Of a stretch of 64,000 nucleotides of DNA, positions 35,343-44,018 are shown one piece after another. The notes under the pieces were generated by a model. The model ran no database searches. It was not told where the DNA came from and worked only from the letters and a program-made list of their open reading frames with translations. The position numbers were made by a program, and so were the translations under genes. This DNA is from Terriglobus roseus (GTDB lineage Bacteria; Acidobacteriota; Terriglobia; Terriglobales; Acidobacteriaceae). The stretch is taken from positions 2,728,001 through 2,792,000 of the forward strand of contig NZ_LT629690.1 in NCBI RefSeq assembly GCF_900102185.1, written 5' to 3'. Within the stretch, counting starts at the first letter, position 1, and the number at the start of each line of letters is the position of its first letter.

Positions 35343-36326
35343 TCAGCGTTGGTCATCTCCACCCGCATCCACGCCAGATCCTATAACGGCGTTTTCGATA
35401 ATCGTAAGTGGCTGTTTCTTTACCTGTCGATACATCCGGCCAAGATACTCGCCGATGATACCGAGCAGCATCGCGTTAATACTTAAGGATGCAAGGATGA
35501 GAGCTGCCAGCGTCGCGAAGCCCGCAGGCCATGTTGCGCCCGTGATGAATTTTGCTGCGATATAACCACCGATCGAAAGCAATGTCAGAAACGATACAGT
35601 CAATCCGAAGTATGTGGAGAGGCGCAGCGGCACGGTGGAATGGTTCAAGATGCCATCCAATGCAAGACTAATCAGCTTTGAGAAGCTGAATTTGCTTTCG
35701 CCACGTTCGCGCGCGTTGCGGCTATACGGAATGCCCACCTGCGTGAAGCCTAGCGTGGCAATAGTGCCTCGCAAATAGGGCTGCGCATCTTCATAGGTCT
35801 TGAGTAGATCGATGACACGGCGGCTGATAAGACGGAAATCGCCTGCATCCACTGGGATCTTGTCTTCACTCAGAAGATCGATCATGCGATAGAAGATGCC
35901 GCGCTGCACGTTGATAAACCACGACTCCTGACGCTTCACACGTACGCCGTAGACAACATCTGCACCGCGCTCCCACTCCTCAAGAAAGCGGCCGACCAGC
36001 TCTGGCGGATCCTGCAGGTCAACATCAAGTTGAATGGCCGCGTCGCCACGCGCACGAGCATAGCCCGTCATGATGGAACGTTGATAGCCGAAGTTACGCG
36101 AGAACCGATAGACGCTCACACGTGAGTCACGTTGCGCCAGAGCTCCGAGCAATAGAAAGGTCGCATCGGCACTGTGATTGTCCGTGAACACAAACTCAAA
36201 CCGATAGCGGTCTTCCAGCGGCGCAATTGCGGCTGAGACTGCCTGATAGAACGGCTCGATGTTCATCTCTTCGTTAAACACCGGAACTACGAAAGAGATT
36301 AGGGGCTGCACTTTCGCTCCTTCCAT
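35343..36326 (-). CDS. Family 2 glycosyltransferase with two C-terminal transmembrane helices
   Basis: 327 residues. GT-A domain: SFVVPVFNEEMNIEPFYQAV, FTDNHSADATFLLL, YGYQRSIMTGY region, DVDLQDPPELV (DxD) and AGDFRLISRRVIDLL. Helices at about 232-255 and 268-290 place it in the membrane, as in DPM1/GtrB/ArnC-type transferases that charge polyprenyl phosphate. With the adjacent GtrA-like gene it may make and flip a polyprenyl-linked sugar. Its start shares one base with the stop of the SDR gene upstream. Confidence 0.9.
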   Translation of the reverse strand: MEGAKVQPLISFVVPVFNEEMNIEPFYQAVSAAIAPLEDRYRFEFVFTDNHSADATFLLLGALAQRDSRVSVYRFSRNFGYQRSIMTGYARARGDAAIQLDVDLQDPPELVGRFLEEWERGADVVYGVRVKRQESWFINVQRGIFYRMIDLLSEDKIPVDAGDFRLISRRVIDLLKTYEDAQPYLRGTIATLGFTQVGIPYSRNARERGESKFSFSKLISLALDGILNHSTVPLRLSTYFGLTVSFLTLLSIGGYIAAKFITGATWPAGFATLAALILASLSINAMLLGIIGEYLGRMYRQVKKQPLTIIENAVIGSGVDAGGDDQR

Positions 36327-37234
36327 CAGCGGGCTTTTTCCTCCTGCAGCATTGCTGCATTGCGTCCGTAACGAACCATGGCATCCAACACATCCACACG
36401 CGGCGACCAGCCGGGCAGAGCTTCGCCAACATACGGTTCAAACTTCTGATCTGCCGGATAGGGCAAGGCGCCCCACTTCAGGTTGAGCTGCAGACCGGCG
36501 GCTGCATTTAATGACTCCACTAACTCTCGAAGTGGAAGGGGATGCAATGAGTGTACTGAATAGTGCGTGCCCTCCAGCTTTTCCTCATGCAACAGCGAAG
36601 CAGCCTTTACGAATGCATCCACAACATCATCCACATGGACGAGGTGTATACGCTGCTCGCCCGGAGAGAGAGCGAAATCAGTTCCGGCGGAGCTCGTCAG
36701 CAGTCGACGCCATAGCTTCTGCCGAGTATCCGTTTCACCAAAGGTGTCGTACAAGATCAGTGTTGCTGCTGGAATCCGATACTTCCTGCGGTAGTACTGC
36801 AATAGTTCGTCAAACGCTTGCTTGGTGGCCGCGTAGAGCGTGTTGGGAAGACGCGAGCCGTCGGCGTCGAACTGCCAGTACGACCCAGCATTTACAAACA
36901 CAGGAGACTTTCTGCACTGGGATGCGCCTTGCAATAGGCTCGCCCCCAGCGAGATGTTCGCTTCCAGCAGAGCACCAAGTCCGGATGCATCGCGCGGTTC
37001 TGCAACGACCGTTGCAAGATGGAAGATTGCCTCAGGCTCTATCTGCCGGACGAGTTCCGCCGCCTCAAGAGGCTGTCCGTGCAGCGAATGAATCTCAGCT
37101 CCCGGTGCTTCTCTTTCCAGGGAGTCATGGCTCCTGCCGGTGAATGCATGAACCGTTGTCCCTTCCGCCAGTAAACGACGTGTCAGGGCTAACCCCATGA
37201 ATCCATTTGCCCCAGTGACTATAACCCTGCGCAC
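36326..37234 (-). CDS. NAD-dependent epimerase/reductase (extended SDR, CDP-abequose synthase-like)
   Basis: 302 residues from GTG, preceded by AAGGAAGG; the longer frame starts with TTG and adds a Cys-rich leader. NAD motif VIVTGANGFMGLALTRRLL, FHLATVVAEPRD, NAGSYWQF (catalytic Ser region), YAATKQAFDELLQYY (Tyr-Lys pair) and RIHLVHVDDVVDAFVKA. The pattern and its place beside rfbFGH suggest a 4-keto reductase finishing a CDP-3,6-dideoxyhexose such as abequose or paratose. Substrate is inferred from context. Confidence 0.78.
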   Translation of the reverse strand: MRRVIVTGANGFMGLALTRRLLAEGTTVHAFTGRSHDSLEREAPGAEIHSLHGQPLEAAELVRQIEPEAIFHLATVVAEPRDASGLGALLEANISLGASLLQGASQCRKSPVFVNAGSYWQFDADGSRLPNTLYAATKQAFDELLQYYRRKYRIPAATLILYDTFGETDTRQKLWRRLLTSSAGTDFALSPGEQRIHLVHVDDVVDAFVKAASLLHEEKLEGTHYSVHSLHPLPLRELVESLNAAAGLQLNLKWGALPYPADQKFEPYVGEALPGWSPRVDVLDAMVRYGRNAAMLQEEKAR

Positions 37235-37308
37235 ACGACCGCCTTCCTTCGTGGATGTCTCACAAGTATGACAGGGCAAATTTTGCCGCTGTTAGAACTG
37301 GAAGGAAA

Positions 37309-37869
37309 TTAGGAAAGTGCGCCTGTTGGCTCTAAAGGCTGGGTAGGCTCACCCGGAACGAACGAAAACTTCTTGTGTGCGACGTAAGTAAAGAGTGCCA
37401 CACCCCCCATCACGATGGCACCGGCGAAATACGGCGCAACACCACGGACGGAGTGGACCATCATCAACAGCTTCGTCACCATCGGCAACAGAATCAGATT
37501 CGGGAGCGAAGCCGCGCCGTACACCATGAGGCAACGAAGCCACTCGCGAAGGTAGTTCCCTTTCGTCTTGAAGACGAAAAACTTATACGTGAGGAAAGAG
37601 AAGGTGACGCCGAGCGGCGTGGCCGTAATGGATGCAAGATCCACCGTCAGGTACAGCATGTGCTGAGGAAGGAAGTGTTTGTATACGGCCACAAAGGCTG
37701 CGTAGCAGCCATATCCGAACAGGGTGTTGCAGACGCCAACCAGGAGAAATCTTACGAATTCGCCGGACTGAAAGATACTGGTAATGCGTTCCTTCAAGAT
37801 TCCCCTTGTCCCTTCGTCAGCGTGGCCTGATAAGCCGTTTGATGCAGAGATGCATCGACTAACGGCCAT
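37309..37869 (-). CDS. GtrA family membrane protein
   Basis: 186 residues with four transmembrane helices (about residues 38-58, 70-95, 110-132, 145-165). FVRFLLVGVCNTLFGYGCYAAFV is the characteristic first-helix motif, and TFSFLTYKFFVF and AHKKFSF follow. GtrA-like proteins translocate polyprenyl-phosphate-linked sugars across the inner membrane. It follows the same direction as the SDR and family 2 glycosyltransferase, about 74 bases before the SDR gene. It diverges from the sigma factor gene. Confidence 0.88.
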   Translation of the reverse strand: MAVSRCISASNGLSGHADEGTRGILKERITSIFQSGEFVRFLLVGVCNTLFGYGCYAAFVAVYKHFLPQHMLYLTVDLASITATPLGVTFSFLTYKFFVFKTKGNYLREWLRCLMVYGAASLPNLILLPMVTKLLMMVHSVRGVAPYFAGAIVMGGVALFTYVAHKKFSFVPGEPTQPLEPTGALS

Positions 37870-38075
37870 CTTCAGCGCTTATTAGAGCATCTGTGCGCAA
37901 AACGACGATGAACACACAAGTGTCTTCACTTCCTTAAGATGGAAGGAGGCGGCTTTTGCGTTCCGGCGCATCTTATTTCTGGAACTCGCGCGTACTCGCT
38001 TTTGCACTTTGCGAAAGTGCTGCAAACGGGTACAAACACAGGAGATGAGCGTGTCCACAAGGACCCGCATGAAAC

Positions 38076-38930
38076 ATGAATCGCAAGCAGAGCCCCCATC
38101 CCGGACAGGAAGAGCCAGAGAATGGCCACGATTTTCGTGGGTCTGAGGATTCGCTCGACGTAATCGAGCCGGAAGACGCTGCGGAAGAGATAGAAAATTC
38201 CCCGGAAGCGCAACAATCTGACCCCGATGGTGTCGGAGAAGATATGGGTACGCTGGCGCTGAATCCGGGAATGCTGGGCGGTGCGGAGGTCGATCAGGAC
38301 GTCCGCGGTAAGGGTCTGGCGGCTGATCTGAACGCGGTAGCCACGGCTGGCAAGTCGTCTGAGACAGGCGATGCGGATGTAATGCTCCGGCTTAAGGCAG
38401 GCGAACTGGACTGCTTTGAGTACCTGATGAACAAGTATCGCCGCCCGATTGTTCACTTCATGTTCCGTATGGTGCATAACCAGGCAGTGGCGGAGGAGAT
38501 GGCGCAGGAGGTGTTTCTGCGGGTGTATCGGGCCCGCGAAACCTATCGTGCCGAGGCCCGGTTCACGACGTGGCTGTATCGGATTGCCACGAACCTGGCG
38601 GTAAATTACGCACGCGACACGAAGAACGAGCGGACCGCTCCGACCGTCCACTTGGATGAGCCGGATCCGGAAACGGGCAGTATGCATGACGTGGCGGACG
38701 TAACGCCCAACGTGGAAGCCGACCTGCTGCGCGAGGAACGGATGAAGGCGATTAAGGCGCACGTTATGGCCTTGCCGGAACGCCAGCGCATGGCCGTGCT
38801 GATGCACAAGTACCAGGAAATGGACTACAAGCAGATTGGCGCAGTACTGAAGTTGAGCGAGTCTGCTACGAAATCTCTGCTGTTTCGCGCCTACCAGACA
38901 CTGCGCGAGCGACTAAAAGAGTTTGTGTAA
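38076..38930 (+). CDS. RNA polymerase sigma factor, ECF (sigma-24) type with long N-terminal extension
   Basis: 284 residues. The first 98 or so are acidic and low in hydrophobic residues, absent from typical 180-200-residue ECF factors. Region 2: LKAGELDCFEYLMNKYRRPIVHFMFRMV, AEEMAQEVFLRVYRARETYRAEARFTTWLYRIATNLAVNYAR. Region 4: MALPERQRMAVLMHKYQEMDYKQIGAVLKLSESATKSLLFRAYQTLRERL. The next gene encodes a one-helix membrane protein that probably acts as its anti-sigma factor. The extension may carry a control function. Confidence 0.9.
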   Translation: MNRKQSPHPGQEEPENGHDFRGSEDSLDVIEPEDAAEEIENSPEAQQSDPDGVGEDMGTLALNPGMLGGAEVDQDVRGKGLAADLNAVATAGKSSETGDADVMLRLKAGELDCFEYLMNKYRRPIVHFMFRMVHNQAVAEEMAQEVFLRVYRARETYRAEARFTTWLYRIATNLAVNYARDTKNERTAPTVHLDEPDPETGSMHDVADVTPNVEADLLREERMKAIKAHVMALPERQRMAVLMHKYQEMDYKQIGAVLKLSESATKSLLFRAYQTLRERLKEFV

Positions 38931-38957
38931 CGTAAGTAAGGTTTGAGGGATATTGCG

Positions 38958-39362
38958 ATGTTTTCTGCCAAGAAAAATTCGGTGAGCGATGAGCAGGCCA
39001 TGAAGGAGATGATGGCCCTGTTAGACGACTGGCATGCTCCGGAGCCGTCGCCGTGGTTTGACGGCAAAATGATGGCGCGGTTCCGAGAGGAGACGCAACG
39101 ACCGCCGGAGAGCCTGTTCGCGCGGCTGCGCGATCGCTGGCTCTTTGGCAACGGCAACTTTATGAAGCCGGTTATGGTGGGGTCGCTTGCCCTGCTGCTA
39201 GTGGGTGTAGGCGGCGGATACCTGGAGATGACACACCTCTCCACGCCGGATCGTCCCGCATCGGTTTCAGCGACCGTGCAGGATTTGCAGATTCTGGACA
39301 ACAACGATCAGGCGATTCAGGGCATGAGCCAGTTGCTGGATGACGACTCTCCCCAGGGATAA
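38958..39362 (+). CDS. Single-span membrane protein, probable anti-sigma factor
   Basis: 134 residues from ATG with GAGGGA eight bases before. The N-terminus is helical and acidic (EQAMKEMMALLDDWHAPEPSPWFDGKMMARFREE), followed by one transmembrane helix (MKPVMVGSLALLLVGVGGG, about 68-86) and a periplasmic tail ending ILDNNDQAIQGMSQLLDDD. There is no zinc-finger HxxxCxxC motif. Position 27 bases after the sigma gene and topology suggest an anti-sigma factor of unusual type; function is inferred. Confidence 0.65.
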   Translation: MFSAKKNSVSDEQAMKEMMALLDDWHAPEPSPWFDGKMMARFREETQRPPESLFARLRDRWLFGNGNFMKPVMVGSLALLLVGVGGGYLEMTHLSTPDRPASVSATVQDLQILDNNDQAIQGMSQLLDDDSPQG

Positions 39363-39416
39363 AGCAGTACTTTTACTATTAGCTATAAACATCTGTAAAA
39401 ACGGATATTGAAAGAC

Positions 39417-40187
39417 ATGAACTCGCGCTTCTCGATCACCACTTTCAAGCTGCGGCAGACTGCCGCCGCAGCCCTGTTTGTGGCGTTGGGAATGACCTGC
39501 ATGGCGCAGGGAAACCGAAACCGCAATGCTCAAGGCGGCGGCGTTCCTCACCAACCGAACTTTGGTGGAGGCGGTGGTCATGTTCCGAATTACGGCGGTG
39601 GTGCACCTCACGCGCCGAATTATGGCGGCGGTTCGAACGTTCGCCCTGCGATGCCCCAGGGCGGACAACAGCAGATAAATGGTCGCCCCGGCGGTAACGG
39701 CTTTGCGGGACAGTCTGGTCAGGGTGCCGTGATCGGGCCGCAGAGGCCGCGTGGCGAACATCTGGACCAATGGATGCAGCAGCACCAGAACCTGAGTCCG
39801 CAGCAGCAGCAACGAGCCCTGCAGAAAGAGCCAGGGTTCAATCAACTGCCTCAGCAGACACAGCAGAGAATGACAGAACGCCTGAACCGACTGAACAGCA
39901 TGTCGCCACAACAGCGGGAAAAGGTCATCCAGCGCGGTGAAGCGATGGAACGCCTGTCGCCGCAGCAGCGCGTGCAAGTACGCGGTGCCATGGGACAGCT
40001 AAGCGCTCTGCCTGAAGATCGTCGTCGTGCCGTGGCCCGCAGTTTCCGCGAACTCCGTGCCATGCCGCCGGAGCAGCAAAACCAGATGTTGAATTCGCCG
40101 CAGTACCATCAGCAATTCAGCGATCAGGAACGTGGCACGCTGGGCAATCTGCTGTCGGTCAGCCCCATGCTGCCGCAAAATCAGTAG
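39417..40187 (+). CDS. Secreted Gly/Gln-rich protein with DUF3106
   Basis: 256 residues with a signal peptide (LFVALGMTCMAQ). Residues about 35-100 are Gly/Asn/Pro rich with tandem PNYGGG-like units (HVPNYGGGAPHAPNYGGG). The C-terminal half is DUF3106: repeated helices such as LSPQQQQRALQKEPGFNQLPQQTQQRMTERLNRLNSMSPQQREKVI and MPPEQQNQMLNSP. The fold resembles Spy/CpxP-like periplasmic helices, though that is only a suggestion. Third gene after the sigma and anti-sigma-like genes, probably an output or sensor of that system. Confidence 0.78.
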   Translation: MNSRFSITTFKLRQTAAAALFVALGMTCMAQGNRNRNAQGGGVPHQPNFGGGGGHVPNYGGGAPHAPNYGGGSNVRPAMPQGGQQQINGRPGGNGFAGQSGQGAVIGPQRPRGEHLDQWMQQHQNLSPQQQQRALQKEPGFNQLPQQTQQRMTERLNRLNSMSPQQREKVIQRGEAMERLSPQQRVQVRGAMGQLSALPEDRRRAVARSFRELRAMPPEQQNQMLNSPQYHQQFSDQERGTLGNLLSVSPMLPQNQ

Positions 40188-40216
40188 GCTTGACCGTCGT
40201 TTGACCATGACTCCTT

Positions 40217-40245
40217 TTGACAGGTAAAATGGGTTTTGTGACAAT
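40217..40245 (+). promoter_or_regulatory. Predicted promoter of thioredoxin-like gene
   Basis: A perfect TTGACA (40217-40222), a 17-base spacer and an extended -10 TGTGACAAT (GACAAT at 40240-40245). The leader from here to the ATG at 40438 is about 190 bases. Confidence 0.5.
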
Positions 40246-40437
40246 CCTTGTCCAGACCTGTTGTTGCCGCCGCTGTTCGTAGCCGAGCGCGCTGGGTCAC
40301 CTTTTTCCCCTTTCTTTTCATTACTCTGCGCCGACGCTACGCCCCGCACATGCGGAGTATGCGCGCTGGTCGCGATTCCTCCGTTGCATCGGGACATGCC
40401 GCTTGCGCATCCACTGTTTCCGGAGAGCACGACTACG

Positions 40438-41730
40438 ATGACCACCAAGACATTCACCACCGCCCTGATCGCCGCAGCCCTGACGGCCTCCGTTGCCCTT
40501 GCGCAGCGTCCCGCTCGGCACTGGGCCGGAACAGCAGTGGTGACCAACAACGGCAACGACATTACAACGAATATCCCGCTGGAGCTGGATCTCTCTGCCC
40601 CCGCTAAGAATGGCTCCATCACCGGTACGTTCCTGAACGGTGACCAGCGCTCGCCTTCCAGCCGTGGCACGCTAAGCGGATCGCACCTGAAGCTGCAGTT
40701 CCACTCCTTTGCGCGCACCCTGGAAGGCGACATTCACGGCGACACCTTTACCGGCACGTTCGGCGGCGCACGCATCAAGAAGCCTTACACCGTAACCCTG
40801 CACCGCGATGCGGACGGCAAACCCGCAACGGTATTCGCTGCGGCGTCCAAGGCGACAGGATCGCCTAAAGGAACCACGATCAACGGCACCTGGGAGATTG
40901 CCCTGCCCAGCAAGAGCGACAAAGGCGAAGACGCATGGACGATGACCGTTGCCCCCTTCCGGGGCGATGGCGAGATCCGCGTCGTGATCCAGCGCATTGA
41001 TGGTGATAGCGGCGCCCTGTTCGGTCGGTTTGACGAGGCTGCGGGCGAGTATCACGTGAGCCGTTTTGGTGACTTCGGCGCTACCGCTTACACCATCCGT
41101 CCGAATGCAGATGGCACATTGCAGGTGATCAACCCGCGCGATCCGAAAGAGAACAATGTGGCTCGCCGTCCGGACGAGGCTCGCAAAGAGAAGCTAGCAC
41201 CACCTACGGAAGCTACCGAGCAGACGACACTGGTAAACCCGGCGGAACCGTTGCGCTTTCAAGGTCCAAATTTGACCGGACAGGTCGTTACCAGCACCGA
41301 TCCTGAATTCAAAGGCAAGGTGGTGATTGCGGCCATTGGCGGAAGCTGGTGCCCGAACTGCCATGACGAAGCACCGTTACTGGTTGAGCTTTACAACAAG
41401 TATCACCAGCGTGGGTTGGAGATTGTTGATCTTTCGTTTGAGGAAGACGACCAGTTGAAGAACCCGGAACGTCTGCGTTCATTCGTAACGAAGTACAAGA
41501 TTCCCTACACGGTTCTTCTGATGGGAACGCCCGATGACCTGAACGCAAAGCTGCCGCAGGGTAAGAATCTGAACGCGTGGCCCACCTCGTTCTTTATCGG
41601 CCGTGATGGTCTTGTGAAGCAGATCCATGCGGGATTTAGCGGACCCGCGACGGGACAAGCTTATGTCGATCTGCGCAAAGAGACCTTTGCGCTGGTAGAG
41701 AAGCTGTTGGCAGAACCCGCCGCACGCTAA
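40438..41730 (+). CDS. Secreted thioredoxin-like (TlpA-type) protein with long N-terminal domain
   Basis: 430 residues with a signal peptide (ALIAAALTASVALAQ). Residues about 22-270 form a beta-rich domain with repeated TGTFLNGD / GTFGGARI patterns that I cannot assign. The C-terminal part is TlpA/ResA-like: GKVVIAAIGGSWCPNCHDEAPLL (WCPNC redox site, about residue 305), DLSFEEDDQLKN, KYKIPYTVLLMG and WPTSFFIGRDG (cis-Pro). It likely reduces or oxidises protein thiols in the periplasm. It follows the sigma operon on the same strand but has its own promoter. Confidence 0.85.
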   Translation: MTTKTFTTALIAAALTASVALAQRPARHWAGTAVVTNNGNDITTNIPLELDLSAPAKNGSITGTFLNGDQRSPSSRGTLSGSHLKLQFHSFARTLEGDIHGDTFTGTFGGARIKKPYTVTLHRDADGKPATVFAAASKATGSPKGTTINGTWEIALPSKSDKGEDAWTMTVAPFRGDGEIRVVIQRIDGDSGALFGRFDEAAGEYHVSRFGDFGATAYTIRPNADGTLQVINPRDPKENNVARRPDEARKEKLAPPTEATEQTTLVNPAEPLRFQGPNLTGQVVTSTDPEFKGKVVIAAIGGSWCPNCHDEAPLLVELYNKYHQRGLEIVDLSFEEDDQLKNPERLRSFVTKYKIPYTVLLMGTPDDLNAKLPQGKNLNAWPTSFFIGRDGLVKQIHAGFSGPATGQAYVDLRKETFALVEKLLAEPAAR

Positions 41731-41731
41731 C

Positions 41732-42277
41732 TTAGTCGATCAGATCTTCAAGAGACACAGCATTTGCGAACGAGCCGTTGCGCCACAGCAGCGGCTCGTC
41801 GGCGTTTGGGGAGAAGCGAATGTCCTCTACAGCCCCGATGAAAACGGTGTGGGTTCCGTAATCAAGGGAAGCTTCTGATTTGCAGAAGAGAGTGACAACT
41901 GCATCAGCCAGGTATGGCACACAGGTATGGTGTGTCTCCCATTCACCAAGAGTGAAACGTTCCTCACCCTGAAGCTGACCACTGAACGGTGGCACCAGTG
42001 CAGTGTGAGTATTCGAGAGCAGATTCACGCTGAAGCGACCGCTGCGCTCAATGGCCTTCCATACGCCCGCTTCACGATTCACGCCAACAGCGAGTGATGG
42101 TGGGTTAGCGGCAACACTCATAACAGCAGTGGCCACCATGCCAGCACGTCCATCCTGATCGCCCGCGGCCACAATGGTTACCGTGGCCACTAGACGTCGC
42201 ATGGCCTGCCGAAAGCCTTCTGTCAGCTCTTGGGATACGGGGAGGTCGGACCTTCGGTTTGCGTCAATCTCAGTCAT
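41732..42277 (-). CDS. Flavin reductase domain protein (HpaC-like)
   Basis: 181 residues. Flavin-reductase-like FMN-binding split barrel: FRQAMRRLVATVTIVAAGDQDGRAGMVATAVMSVAANPPSLAVGVNREAG, FSVNLLSNTHTALVPPFSG and DYGTHTVFIGAVEDIRF. These enzymes reduce free flavin with NAD(P)H for a two-component monooxygenase; no oxygenase partner is adjacent. It diverges from a MarR gene (134-base gap), which may regulate it, and ends one base from the convergent thioredoxin-like gene. Confidence 0.88.
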   Translation of the reverse strand: MTEIDANRRSDLPVSQELTEGFRQAMRRLVATVTIVAAGDQDGRAGMVATAVMSVAANPPSLAVGVNREAGVWKAIERSGRFSVNLLSNTHTALVPPFSGQLQGEERFTLGEWETHHTCVPYLADAVVTLFCKSEASLDYGTHTVFIGAVEDIRFSPNADEPLLWRNGSFANAVSLEDLID

Positions 42278-42411
42278 TTCAAAGGGCGGGAACCGGCGAT
42301 GGCACTTTTTACCGCCTAACGATTGCCATTGTAACGAGAAGCGATGTAGTGTGTTGTGGGTTCGGGAGTGTAGTTCCCTTTTCCCCGAACCTGTTGGGAG
42401 TTTTGCAGCAC

Positions 42412-42876
42412 ATGCGTAACATCACGCCTTCGGTACAAAAAACGGTCAAACTGGCCGCCGAACTTCGCCCCTCCATCCTCCGTCTTAGCCGTCATCTTCG
42501 CCGGGAGGCACTCCGCGGCGGAAGTTCGTCCGTGGATATGCAACTGTTGGGCACTCTTCGAGAGGAGCCCGGCCTTGGTGTATCAGAACTGGCTGAGATG
42601 GAACAGATGAGCCGTCCTGCTATGAGCGCCCACATCAAGCGGCTTATGCAGTTGGGTTATGTTCAGCGGGAAACCTCAAAGGGAGATGTGGATCGCCGCC
42701 GCGTTGGGCTATCCGTCACCCGCACCGGAACACAGTATCTTCGCGTCGTGAGTGAACGCCGTGCAGACTGGTTGGCAGAACGCCTCTCAGAGCTTGGGGC
42801 GGAGGAACGCACTGCATTGGATCGCGCAACGAAGTCGTTGAGGTTGATCCTGGAATCTGCGGGCGAACCGGTTTAA
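42412..42876 (+). CDS. MarR family transcriptional regulator
   Basis: 154 residues from ATG. Winged helix: SSVDMQLLGTLREEPGLGVSELAEMEQMSRPAMSAHIKRLMQLGYVQRE, then the wing DVDRRRVGLSVTRTGTQYL. This is the usual MarR pattern for small-ligand sensing. It diverges from the flavin reductase gene and may control it; I found no clear palindrome to prove this. Confidence 0.9.
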   Translation: MRNITPSVQKTVKLAAELRPSILRLSRHLRREALRGGSSSVDMQLLGTLREEPGLGVSELAEMEQMSRPAMSAHIKRLMQLGYVQRETSKGDVDRRRVGLSVTRTGTQYLRVVSERRADWLAERLSELGAEERTALDRATKSLRLILESAGEPV

Positions 42877-43025
42877 GAAGTCCACGCCGCCGGCCGCCGC
42901 CGAGGATGCGCTTCGCATTCTCGCTGCAAAGCTGTATCCCGGCGTAACGGTGTGGCTGAAAATTCATCACGCTTACGGCGGTTCTGCCGTTCTCGTCATG
43001 GCCATCGCGTATGATGAGGCCACGC

Positions 43026-44018
43026 ATGACGATTGAAACCCCTAAACGCCTGCGCATCGTGATACCCGTCTTCAATGACTGGGAAAGCCTGAACATCCTG
43101 CTTCGCGAGCTGGACTCGGTAGCCCCTGCGCTGCCGTATCGCGTAGTGGTCTCAGCCGTAGACGATGGTTCGATTCAGAGTTCCGAAGGAACCCTGACGT
43201 CGATCGAGCATCTGCAGGCGTTGGACAAGGTAGAGATTGTACGGCTGTCCACCAACGTGGGCCATCAACGCGCAATCGCCTGCGGCCTCTGCCTGGCATG
43301 CGATACCGCGGATATGGACGCCGTTCTCATCATGGATTCCGATGGCGAAGACCCACCGCAGACGATTCCGGAGTTGCTGGCGGCTACCAACGGCAAGAAA
43401 GATTTCTGCGTAGTTGGAGCGCGGCGCAAGCGGTCGGAAAACTTTACGTTCCGCATGTCGTACATCATCTACAAGAACGTCTTTAAGGCAGTGACGGGCA
43501 AGCGGATTGGTCACGGCAATTTCTCGTTGCTCTCTTCTGGGTACGCTTCACGACTGGTGATGTTGCCGGACCTTTGGAACAACCTTGCAGCCGCCCTCAT
43601 GCGTTCTCGTTTGCCGATTCAGCAGGTGTTCATTGATCGCGGAACGCGCTATGCCGGCAAGAGCAAGATGAATTTCACCTCGCTGATTGTTCATGGCTTC
43701 AGCGCCATCAGCGTATATGCGGATACGATTTTTGTACGGTTGCTGCTGGCAACACTGGTTGGAGCAGGCATCACCGTTGTGGCATCAACAACCGCGATCC
43801 TGTTGCGCTTGTTCGTGCCCGCGTATGCCACTCCTGGATGGGCTACGACCGTAACGTTCAGCCTGATCATCATTGTGTTGCAGGCGTTCTTTACTTCGCT
43901 GACTTCCTTGCTCAGCCTGCTGAATAACCGAGTACAACGGCTCATCCTGCCTATCGTGGACTACAAACCGTATGTGCGGACGGTGGAGACAATCTTCTCC
44001 CGCACGCCCTCTGCATGA
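43026..44018 (+). CDS. Family 2 glycosyltransferase, membrane-anchored
   Basis: 330 residues from the ATG at 43026, with GAGG six bases before (ATGs at 43011 and 43014 are alternatives). GT-A domain: RIVIPVFNDWESLNILLREL, VSAVDDGSIQ, IMDSDGEDPPQTI (DxD) and GHGNFSLLSSGYA. Two or three C-terminal helices (about 230-310). It is probably a polyprenyl-phosphate sugar transferase supplying the next gene product, whose start overlaps its stop by four bases (ATGA). Confidence 0.87.
   Translation: MTIETPKRLRIVIPVFNDWESLNILLRELDSVAPALPYRVVVSAVDDGSIQSSEGTLTSIEHLQALDKVEIVRLSTNVGHQRAIACGLCLACDTADMDAVLIMDSDGEDPPQTIPELLAATNGKKDFCVVGARRKRSENFTFRMSYIIYKNVFKAVTGKRIGHGNFSLLSSGYASRLVMLPDLWNNLAAALMRSRLPIQQVFIDRGTRYAGKSKMNFTSLIVHGFSAISVYADTIFVRLLLATLVGAGITVVASTTAILLRLFVPAYATPGWATTVTFSLIIIVLQAFFTSLTSLLSLLNNRVQRLILPIVDYKPYVRTVETIFSRTPSA

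Noticed and set aside
39520-39640. CRISPR-like or tandem repeat in the Gly-rich gene
   Set aside because: The repeats are short coding units (PNYGGG-like) in a secreted protein, without spacers.
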